A stretch of 47,568 nt of DNA from Amycolatopsis sp. (lineage in GTDB: Bacteria; Actinomycetota; Actinomycetes; Mycobacteriales; Pseudonocardiaceae): NCBI RefSeq assembly GCF_025464955.1, contig NZ_JAODNM010000153.1:1-47568 (forward strand). Reading direction: 5' to 3'. Below, piece by piece: positions 35,415-43,100 of this stretch (position 1 is the first letter of the stretch; each line of letters opens with the position of its first letter). The notes beneath the pieces are model-generated. The model was not told the origin of the DNA. It was given only the letters and a program-made list of their open reading frames with translations, and did not search any database. The position numbers and the translations under genes are program-made.

Positions 35415-36014
35415 CTAACGCTTACGGCCGAGGGTGGCCAACGAAGCCCGCAGAACAGTGGCGGTGGTGGCCGAGTCGTCCTCGGCGAGCACCCTGTCCA
35501 CCACCAGCTCCGCCTGTTTGGCCGGGAACCCGAGCCCGGCCAGCGCCTCGACGACCTCGCCGCGCACGGCCGCGGACGCCGCTACGGTGACCGGCCCGTC
35601 GGGGGTACCCGGCAGCGCGGTCATCTTGTCGCGCAGTTCCAGCGTCAGCCGCTCGGCGCCCTTGCGGCCGATCCCCGGGACCTGGGTGAGCACGGTGATG
35701 TTGCCCTCGACCAGCGCGGACCGCAGTTTGTTCGGGTCCAGCACAGCGAGGGTCGCGAGCGCGATCCGCGGGCCGATCCCGGACACCGTCTGCAGCAGCC
35801 CGAACAGCTCGCGCGCGTCGGCGTCTTCGAACCCGAACAGCGTCAAGGAGTCCTCACGGACCACGAGCGCGGTGTGCAGCCTGGTCTCTTCGCCGCGCCG
35901 CAGCGTGGCCAGCGTCGCTGGCGTCGCCTGCACGGCGAGCCCCACTCCGCCCACCTCGACCACCACGTGGTCCAGCGCGATGGCGAGAACCTCACCTCGA
36001 ACCGAGGAAATCAT
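35415..36014 (-). CDS. ruvA: Holliday junction DNA helicase subunit RuvA
   Basis: 199 residues; the ATG overlaps the ruvC stop by 4 bp (ATGA). The N-terminal OB fold (MISSVRGEVLAIALDHVVVE) is followed by tandem helix-hairpin-helix motifs (LLQTVSGIGPRIALATL and LTQVPGIGRKGAERLTLEL) and the C-terminal RuvB-binding helices (VVEALAGLGFPAKQAELVVD). Tetramers hold the four-way junction open for RuvB and RuvC. Confidence 0.97.
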   Translation of the reverse strand: MISSVRGEVLAIALDHVVVEVGGVGLAVQATPATLATLRRGEETRLHTALVVREDSLTLFGFEDADARELFGLLQTVSGIGPRIALATLAVLDPNKLRSALVEGNITVLTQVPGIGRKGAERLTLELRDKMTALPGTPDGPVTVAASAAVRGEVVEALAGLGFPAKQAELVVDRVLAEDDSATTATVLRASLATLGRKR

Positions 36015-36634
36015 CGAGCCGTCCCCTTTTTCAGTGCCGTATTTGCTGTCTTGGCCACGGGCTTAGCCGCTTTGGCCTGCTTCGCCGCTTCGGCGAGCCT
36101 CGCTCGGTGCTTGCGGACCATCTCGGCGCCCCGCGCTTCGGCCTCGGCCAGCCGCGCCCGCATCGGCTCCCGCCACAGATGGCAGATCGCCAGCGCGAGG
36201 GCGTCCGCGGCGTCGGCGGGATGGGGCTTCTCCACCAGCCCCAGCAACCGCATCACCATGGTGGTCACCTGTGCCTTGTCGGCCCGGCCGGAGCCGGTGA
36301 CCGCGGCCTTGACCTCGCTCGGGGTGTGGAACACGACCGGCAGGCCGCGCCTGGCCGCGGCCAGCGCGACCACCCCGCCCGCCTGCGCGGTGCCCATCGC
36401 CGTCCGCACGTTGTGCTGGGCGAACACCCGCTCGACGGCGACCGCTTCGGGCCGGTACCGGTCCATCCAGCGCTCGGCGGCGTCGGAGATGCCCAGCAGG
36501 CGGACGGCGAGGTCGGCGTCGGCAGGCGTGCGGATGACGTCCACCGCGACACAGGTGACCGTGCGCCCGGTACCGCCGTCGACCACACCGAGCCCGCATC
36601 TGGTCAAACCGGGATCGACCCCGAGTACCCGCAC
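36011..36634 (-). CDS. ruvC: Crossover junction endodeoxyribonuclease RuvC
   Basis: 207 residues, GTG with GGAGG 7 nt upstream. The RNase H-like catalytic acids are in VDPGLTRCG (Asp7), the Glu of AVAVERVFAQHN and the two Asp of HPADAADALALA. A Lys/Ala-rich tail of about 40 residues (AEAAKQAKAAKPVAKTANTA) extends beyond the usual length of roughly 170. It resolves Holliday junctions as a dimer. First gene of ruvCAB. Confidence 0.96.
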   Translation of the reverse strand: MRVLGVDPGLTRCGLGVVDGGTGRTVTCVAVDVIRTPADADLAVRLLGISDAAERWMDRYRPEAVAVERVFAQHNVRTAMGTAQAGGVVALAAARRGLPVVFHTPSEVKAAVTGSGRADKAQVTTMVMRLLGLVEKPHPADAADALALAICHLWREPMRARLAEAEARGAEMVRKHRARLAEAAKQAKAAKPVAKTANTALKKGTAR

Positions 36635-36646
36635 CGTTCAGCCTCC

Positions 36647-36662
36647 TCGCACACCAGTTCGA
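36647..36662 (-). promoter_or_regulatory. Probable LexA (SOS) box of ruvCAB
   Basis: The minus strand reads TCGAAC-TGGT-GTGCGA, matching 11 of 12 defined positions of the actinobacterial SOS box TCGAAC-N4-GTTCGA. It lies 12 bp before the ruvC start. The ruv operon is LexA-controlled in mycobacteria, which supports this. Confidence 0.75.
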
Positions 36663-36729
36663 GGCGTCAGGTTACCGGGCGTACCCGCCCGAGGTCGGCC
36701 CGACGCGCCGTACCCGGCACGATGAGCGG

Positions 36730-37194
36730 ATGGACGGTCCGGACGACATCATCGAACTACTCGGGCTCGAGCCCTTGCCCATCGAGGGCGGGATGTTCGC
36801 GCAAAGCTGGCGCGACGAGGCGGCGTCGGCGATCTACTACCTGGTCATCGCGCCCGATTTCTCACGCCTGCATCGGCTTGACCGGATCGAGATCTTCACC
36901 TACCACGCGGGCTCGGCGGCACGAATGCTGCTGCTCCACCCCGACGGCACCGCGACGCGACCGGTGCTGGGGGCCGACCTCGCGGCCGGCCAGCGGCCGC
37001 AGGTCGTCGTCCCGGCCGGGGTCTGGCAAACCACGTTCACGCTCGGCGAGTGGAGCTTGTTGGGCACGGTCGTGGTGCCGCCCTACACCGACGAGGCCGT
37101 CGAATTCGGCAACGCCGACCAGCTCGCGGCTGCTTTCCCCGAATGGGCCGACGAGGTCAGGGCCGCCTGCCATCCGTCCACTAAGGACAGTTGA
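36730..37194 (+). CDS. Cupin-family protein (DUF985/cupin_5)
   Basis: 154 residues, ATG. Cupin_5 features: IIELLGLEPLPIEGGMFAQSWRD at the start, SAIYYLVIAPDFSRLHRLDRIEIFTYHAG (the cupin metal/substrate strand), then VVPAGVWQTTFTLGEWSLLGTVVVPPY with a beta-barrel pattern and FGNADQLAAAFPEWADEVR at the end. The function of this family is not established. It is transcribed divergently from ruvC, and its stop codon directly abuts the stop codon of the opposite-strand DUF4262 gene (TGATCA). Confidence 0.85.
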   Translation: MDGPDDIIELLGLEPLPIEGGMFAQSWRDEAASAIYYLVIAPDFSRLHRLDRIEIFTYHAGSAARMLLLHPDGTATRPVLGADLAAGQRPQVVVPAGVWQTTFTLGEWSLLGTVVVPPYTDEAVEFGNADQLAAAFPEWADEVRAACHPSTKDS

Positions 37195-37716
37195 TCAGAG
37201 GCCGCCGGCGCCGGGCAGCCAGCTTTCCGGCGCGCCGCTGTCGGTGAGCACGGGCTGCCACTCGGCGAAACCTTCGGGGGCGTCGGCGCCCCATGGCCAA
37301 TGGCCGTCCGGGGTCGCGACGATCATCTGCACGGCGGGGAAGTCCCCGTCCGGGTAGATCAGGAAGGCGCTGCCGAAATACTCGGCGTAATGACCTTTGG
37401 CCACCACCTCGAAGACCACCGGCACGCCCTGGAAGAAGTCTTCGTAGGCCCTGCCGATCTCGAACTGCTCGCCCGCGGCGGCCCGGTCGACGTAGGCGTC
37501 GAGCAGCACGGGGCCCATCTGGTCGGGCAGCCCGACGACCACCGCCTCGGGAACCTCGTGCAGCGCCCACGCGCACGCGGTGAAGCAGTAGCCGGAACCC
37601 TTGGCATCACTGGGAACCGCGATGACCGCGTTGCCGCGGGACCGGGCCTGCTCCTCGATCCAGTCGATGAGCTGCTGGTCCTGGGAAGTGATGGCTTCGG
37701 TCGTCACGGCGGCCAT
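37195..37716 (-). CDS. DUF4262-like protein
   Basis: 173 residues from ATG 37716 (GTG 37707 is also possible; no clear ribosome-binding site). The GYCFTACAWALHEVPEAVVVGLPDQMGPVLLDAYVD stretch, read in parts, matches the pattern F-x-Y-T-x-G-L-x-x-P-E-x-x-x-x-G-L of the DUF4262 family, with Trp/Asp/Gly-rich loops after it (YPDGDFPAVQMIVATPDGHW). The function is unknown. It separates yebC from ruvC, which are normally adjacent. Confidence 0.7.
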   Translation of the reverse strand: MAAVTTEAITSQDQQLIDWIEEQARSRGNAVIAVPSDAKGSGYCFTACAWALHEVPEAVVVGLPDQMGPVLLDAYVDRAAAGEQFEIGRAYEDFFQGVPVVFEVVAKGHYAEYFGSAFLIYPDGDFPAVQMIVATPDGHWPWGADAPEGFAEWQPVLTDSGAPESWLPGAGGL

Positions 37717-37803
37717 TCTGCCGTACCGGAGCGCGGACGCCCAGTATCCGGCTCGGCTTTTTCGGGAAATATTCCCCAGTTCGGGCGCGGGCCAGCAGAA
37801 ACG

Positions 37804-37863
37804 ACTGTGCGTGAAGGCCCCCTTCACCGCGAGCTACGCGGCAAAGAGGGCCTCGCGCACAGT
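37804..37863. repeat. 60-bp nested hairpin element abutting yebC
   Basis: The ends ACTGTGCG... pair over 16 bp with two mismatches (37804-37819 with 37848-37863). Inside, GTGAAGG/CCTTCAC (7-bp arms, 3-nt loop) and CCGCG/CGCGG form further stems. The element ends 2 bp from the yebC stop codon, so it may end transcription from that side. The GTGAAGG-CCTTCAC core also occurs in family C elements. Confidence 0.75.
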
Positions 37864-37865
37864 TT

Positions 37866-38624
37866 CTACTCTTCGATCTCGGCGAGAACCTCGTCGGAGA
37901 CGTCGAAGTTCGCGTAGACGTTCTGGACGTCGTCGCAGTCTTCGAGCGCGTCGATCAGCCGGAACACCTTGCGGGCTCCGTCGGCGTCCAGCGGGACGCT
38001 GACCGAGGGCACGAAGCTGGCTTCCGCGGAGTCGTACTCGTAACCGGCCTCCTGCAGCGCCGTGCGCACCGCCACCAGGTCACCGGGCTCGGTGACGATC
38101 TCGAAGCTGTCGCCGGCGTCGTTGACGTCTTCCGCGCCGGCGTCGAGCACCGCCATCAGCACATCGTCCTCGGAGATGTCGTTCTTCGGCAGGAGCACGA
38201 CGCCCTTGCGGTCGAACATGTACGCCACCGAGTTCGGGTCGGCCAGTGAACCGTTGTTCCGGGTGAGTGCGGTGCGCACCTCCATCGCGGCGCGGTTCTT
38301 GTTGTCGGTGAGGCACTCGATGAGCACAGCGACACCGCTGGGGCCGTAGCCCTCGTAGGTGATGTTCTGCCAGTCGGCGCCGCCGGCCTCTTCACCACCG
38401 CCGCGCTTGCGCGCGCGCTCGATGTTGTCGGCCGGGACCGAGTTCCGCTTCGCCTTCTGGATGGCGTCGTAGAGCGTGGGGTTGCCCTCAGGGTCGCCAC
38501 CACCGGTGCCGGTCCGGGCTGCCACCTCGATGTTCTTGATCATCCTCGCGAAGAGCTTGCTGCGCTTCGCGTCGATGTTCGCCTTCTTGTGCTTCGTGGT
38601 GGCCCACTTGGAGTGGCCGCTCAT
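37866..38624 (-). CDS. yebC: YebC/PmpR-family protein
   Basis: 252 residues, ATG with GGAGG 5-6 nt upstream. The signature MSGHSKWATTKHKKANIDAK opens the protein and NPTLYDAIQKAKRNSVPADN follows. The ITYEGYGPSGVAVLIECLTD and SVAYMFDRKGVVLL segments belong to the conserved core. Members have been described both as DNA-binding regulators and as translation factors relieving ribosome stalling at proline runs. It is downstream of pdxT on the same strand (43-bp gap). Confidence 0.96.
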   Translation of the reverse strand: MSGHSKWATTKHKKANIDAKRSKLFARMIKNIEVAARTGTGGGDPEGNPTLYDAIQKAKRNSVPADNIERARKRGGGEEAGGADWQNITYEGYGPSGVAVLIECLTDNKNRAAMEVRTALTRNNGSLADPNSVAYMFDRKGVVLLPKNDISEDDVLMAVLDAGAEDVNDAGDSFEIVTEPGDLVAVRTALQEAGYEYDSAEASFVPSVSVPLDADGARKVFRLIDALEDCDDVQNVYANFDVSDEVLAEIEE

Positions 38625-38667
38625 CTGTCCTCCATCATCTCGGCGCCTGGTTTCCCCACCGCCGGCC

Positions 38668-39288
38668 TTACCGCTTGTCCCGCACGAGCTCTACGAACAG
38701 CCGGTGCACCCGCTCGTCCCCCGTCAATTCCGGATGGAACGCCGTGGCGAGCACCTGCCCCTGCCGGACCGCGACGATCCTACCGGCCGCGGCGCCGGCG
38801 GCCGGTGTTTCCGGAACCCTGGCGAGTACCTCGACGTCGTCACCGACCTTTTCCACCCACGGCGCGCGGATGAAGACCGCGTGCAGCGGCCCGTCGATCC
38901 CGGAGAACTCGAGATCCTCCTCGAAGGAGTCCACCTGCCTGCCGAAGGCGTTCCGCCGCACGACGATGTCGAGCCCGCCGAGCTGCCGCTGGTCCGGCCT
39001 GCCGTCGAGCGCCTGCTTCGCCAGCAGGATCATCCCGGCACAGGACCCGAACGCGGGCATTCCCGCCTCGATCCGCTCGGTGAGCGGCTCCAGCAGGTCG
39101 AACGACTCAAGCAGCCGGGACATCGTCGTCGACTCGCCGCCGGGCAGAACCAGACCGTCTACTTCGGACAGTTCACGCGCCCGCCGCACCGGGAGCACCC
39201 TGGCACCGGCGCGCTCCAGCATCGCGGCGTGCTCACGCACGTCACCCTGCAGCGCGAGCACACCGACCAACGGCTGTACCACCGACAC
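38668..39288 (-). CDS. pdxT: Pyridoxal 5'-phosphate synthase glutaminase subunit PdxT
   Basis: 206 residues, GTG with GGGAGG 4 nt upstream. It is a class I glutamine amidotransferase: VGVLALQGDVREHAAMLERA, VDGLVLPGGESTTMSRLL, the nucleophile in AFGSCAGMILLA, and the His-x-Glu of LATAFHPELTGDERVH. It supplies ammonia to PdxS. The pdxS gene, usually directly upstream, is absent here: repeats and a carboxylase gene occupy that side. Confidence 0.95.
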   Translation of the reverse strand: MSVVQPLVGVLALQGDVREHAAMLERAGARVLPVRRARELSEVDGLVLPGGESTTMSRLLESFDLLEPLTERIEAGMPAFGSCAGMILLAKQALDGRPDQRQLGGLDIVVRRNAFGRQVDSFEEDLEFSGIDGPLHAVFIRAPWVEKVGDDVEVLARVPETPAAGAAAGRIVAVRQGQVLATAFHPELTGDERVHRLFVELVRDKR

Positions 39289-39394
39289 CCGACCTCCCGA
39301 AAGACCTTCCGTACACCTTAGGCCGAGGCCTCCCGGAGCTGGTCACCGGCTGTCAGCGCGCCCCTGCCAGGCGTAGCAGTGGTTGGTCGGTCGA

Positions 39395-39655
39395 GGTGGC
39401 GGGTTCGGCTTTACTGCAGCAAGGACCGAGGCGAGTTGGGCACGCGCAAGGGGGTCCGAGGGCCTGTCGCGTCGTGTCGTTGTGACCGGTGCGGCTGACG
39501 TGGCTGGTGTGGCTGGTGTGGCTGGTGTGGCTGGTGTGGCGTTGTGACGTGTCGTGAAGGCCACCATCATGGCGTAAGGCGTACTCAACTAGGCCTTCAC
39601 GACGTCTCTGCCTTGCCGAAAGTGCCTTCAGGAGCCCCAGCAGTCACATCGCCAT
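39395..39655 (+). repeat. Inverted-repeat element, family C copy 2
   Basis: It matches 157-412 in the same orientation. Outer arms are 39481-39496 and 39633-39648; inner arms are 39553-39562 and 39592-39601 (CGTGAAGGCC and its complement). Between them lie four tandem copies of a 9-bp unit, GTGGCTGGT (39500-39535), which copy 1 lacks. There is no gene in the block. Confidence 0.65.
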
Positions 39656-39712
39656 CGCCAGCACCGCCTGCTCGACGTGACTGGGCGTCAGTTCCGCAAC
39701 CAGCGCCCACTT

Positions 39713-39790
39713 GCCCCGGTCCTTGCTGTCGTAAACAGGACCTGCCGCACCAGCCGGCCCTCCAAAGTTCCAGGCATTCGCGTTCAACGC
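39713..39790 (-). repeat. Inverted-repeat element, family D copy 2 (partial)
   Basis: The reverse complement of these 78 nt aligns with 11985-12063, with four substitutions and one gap (about 94%). It includes the GCCTGGAACTTTGGAGGGC and CAGCAAGGACCGGGGC segments. The matching far arm of copy 1 is not evident here. It directly follows family C copy 2. Confidence 0.75.
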
Positions 39791-40124
39791 ACTGCGAGGG
39801 TCGCCATCAGGATGGCCCCGAGAGGTCCTTGCACGCACCGCCGGCCGGTACTGGTGAAATCCAGCGAAACCCGGGCGCGGCTCAAGGCGGTACTGGCAGG
39901 ATCACCACAACCCAAAGCGCACCAGGATGCGACGTGGCTCACTAAATCCGCTTGTCGGGAGCGTTTTTTTGACGTTTCCCACAACGACGGACCCTCGGCA
40001 CACGCCGAGTCCGCCATATCCAATTCCTCGGGTACGCGAGAGAGTATGCGTAAGAGGGCAGGGCGACGATCCGTGGACCCGGAGAGTCGCCCTGAGGTTT
40101 GTCCATCTGTGGGAGGCTCAGCCG
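39791..40124 (+). promoter_or_regulatory. Leader region of the fused carboxylase gene
   Basis: 334 bp without a supported gene. It contains a run of seven T (39964-39970) followed by GACG, which makes TTGACG a possible -35 box, and a GGGAGG ribosome-binding site (40111-40116) 8 nt before the GTG at 40125. No convincing -10 box pairs with TTGACG. The left part may belong to another dispersed repeat. Confidence 0.35.
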
Positions 40125-43100
40125 GTGTTCAGTCGTGTCGCCATCATCAACCGCGGGGAAGCCGCCATGCGGCTCATCCACGCTGTCCGCGAACTCTCCG
40201 CAGAGACGGGTGACCGGATCGAGACCGTCGCCCTCTATACAGACGCGGACAGCTCGGCGACGTTCGTGCGCGAGGCCGATCTCGCCTACTCACTCGGACC
40301 GGCTTCGGCCCGCCCGTACCTGGACCTCGCCGTCCTTGAGCGCGCGCTCGTCGAGACCAAGGCAGACGCGGCTTGGGTCGGCTGGGGCTTCGTCGCGGAG
40401 GACCCGGCGTTCGCGGAACTGTGCGAGAAGGTCGGCGTCACCTTCGTCGGCCCGAGCGCCAAAGCGATGCGGAAGCTCGGCGACAAGATCGGCGCGAAGC
40501 TGATCGCCGAAGAGGTCGGTGTGCCGGTGGCCCCGTGGAGCCGCGGGGCGGTCTCCGACCTCGACTCGGCGATCAAGGCCGCCACCGAGATCGGCTACCC
40601 CCTGATGCTGAAGGCGACCGCCGGCGGCGGCGGCCGCGGGATCCGGATGGTCGCCTCCGCCGAGGAGCTGACCGACGCCTACGAGCGCACCAGCATGGAG
40701 GCCGAGCGCGCCTTCGGCAGCGGTGTCGTGTTCCTCGAACGGCTCGTTACCGGAGCGAGGCATGTCGAGGTCCAGGTGATCGCCGACAGCCACGGCACGG
40801 CGTGGGCGCTGGGCGTCCGCGACTGTTCCATCCAGCGGCGCAACCAGAAAGTCATCGAAGAGTCGGCGTCCCCGGTGCTGAGCCCGGAGCAGACCCGCGA
40901 GCTGAAGACCTCCGCCGAGCGGCTGGCGCTGGCCGTCGGCTACTGCGGCGCGGCGACCGTCGAATTCCTCTACCACCCCGGCGAGAAGCTGTTCGCCTTC
41001 CTCGAGGTCAACACCCGGCTGCAGGTCGAGCACTCGATCACCGAGCTCACCACCGGGATCGACCTGGTCAAGGCCCAGCTGCACGTGGCCGACGGCGGCA
41101 AGCTCGAAGGTCTCCAGCCTGCCGAGTTCGGGCACGCGATCGAAGCGCGCCTCAACGCCGAAGACCCCGATCGCGACTTCGCCCCCTCCCCCGGCCGGAT
41201 CGCGCGGCTCATGCTGCCCGCCGGGCCCGGGATCCGCGTCGACACCGGCGTCAGCGAAGGCGACACCATCCCCGCGGACTTCGACTCGATGATCGCCAAG
41301 ATCATCGCCTACGGCCGCGACCGCGACGAGGCGCTCGGGCGCCTGCGCCACGCGATGGCCCAGACCACCGTCATCATCGAAGGCGGCGCGACGAACAAGA
41401 GCTTCGTGCTCGATCTGCTCGCCCAGCCCGAGGTCATCGACGCCTCCGCCGACACCGGCTGGATCGACCGCGTCCGCGCCGAAGGCAGGCTGGTCACCCA
41501 CCAACACTCGGCGATCGCGCTGGCCGCGGCCGCCATCGAAGCCTACGAAGGCACCGAAGAGATCGAGCGGCAGCGACTGCTCGAAACCGCGCACGGCGGC
41601 CGTCCCCAGGTCCAGCACGAGGGCGGCAGGCCGCTGGAGCTCAAACTGCGCGGCGCGAGCTACAAGGTGGCCGTCGCGCGGACCGGCCACGGCCGCTTCC
41701 GGGTCGGTATCAGCAGCGGCGGGGACGTGCACCCGGCCGACGTCGAGATCGACCGCTTCGATCGGCACACCGGCCGGATCACCGTCAACGGCAGCCGCTT
41801 CCGCCTGGTCACCGGCACGCCAGGACCGGTGCAGCTGATCGAGGTCGACGGCGTCGCACACCGCGTCAGCCGCGACGAAGGCGGCGTGGTGCGGTCGCCG
41901 GCGCCCGCGCTGGTGGTGGCGACCCCGCTGGAAGTCGGCGCCGAGGTCGAAGCCGGCGCTCCGGTGCTGGTCCTCGAAAGCATGAAGATGGAGACCGTCC
42001 TCCGCGCGCCTTTCCGCGCGCGGCTGAAGGAGCGTTCGGTCTCGGTGGGCAGCCAGGTCGAGACCGGTGCGCCGCTGCTGCGGCTCGAGCCGCTCGCCGA
42101 GGACGACGACTCCGGGCCGGCCGTCGAAGTCAGCGGCGAAATCGACCTGCCGGCGGAGCCGGAAGCGGTGTCGCCCGCCGACCGTGCCGCTCGGGCCCTC
42201 GCGGACCTCCGCAGCCTGCTGCTCGGGTTCGACACCGACCCGCACGACGAAAAGCGCGCGCTCAACGCGTACCTGACCGCGCGGGCCGAGCTCGTCGCCG
42301 CCGGACGGCGACCGCTCGCCGGGGAGATCGAACTGCTGAGCCTGTTCGCCGACCTGTCCGAGCTCAGCCGCAACCGGCCCGCCGGTGAGCAGTCGATCGG
42401 CGATTCCGAGCTCCACAGCCCGCGGGAGTACTTCCACACCTACCTGCAGAGCCTCGATGTCGACCGGGCGCGGCTGTCGGAGACCTTCCAGGCCAGGCTC
42501 GCCCGTGTACTCGGCCACTACGGCGTCGACGGCCTGGACCGGACCCCCGAGCTGGAAGAGGCGGTCTTCCGGATCTTCCTCGCCCAGCAGCGCGCGTCGT
42601 CGGATGTGGCCGTGGTCGCCGCTGTGCTGAAGCAGTGGCTCGCCGAAGTGGCACCCAGCGACGTCGAACAGTACGAAGCCGCAGGCTTGGCCCTGGAACA
42701 CCTCGTCGCGGCCACCCAGCTCCGCTTCCCCACTGTCGGAGACCTGGCCCGCAGCGTGGTGTTCCGCTGGTTCGCCCAGCCGCTGCTGCGGCGTACGCGG
42801 GCCGAGGTCTACCTCGACATCCGTGAGCACCTGCACTACCTCGACCACCACCGGGACGCCCCCGACCGCGCCGAGCGGATCGCGACGATGGTGGCCAGCA
42901 CGGAACCCCTGGTGCGGCTGCTCGGCCAGCGGATCGGCCGCGCCGGCATCGACCCGGTGCCGCTGCTGGAGGTCCTCACCCGCCGCTACTACGGCAACAA
43001 GCCGCTCAGCGACATGCGCACGAGGACCGCCGGCGGGTGCACGTTCGTCACCGCCGAACACACCGCCGGGGGCCAGCACGCCCGCGTCATCACCACCGGC

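Noticed and set aside
39953..39970. CGCT...AGCG plus seven T before the carboxylase as a terminator.
   Set aside because: The stem is only 4 bp and no transcript on this strand precedes it.
39927..40124. N-terminal extension of the carboxylase by 66 residues.
   Set aside because: No homology, and a GGGAGG site plus the BC-domain start (FSRVAIINRGEAA) support GTG 40125.
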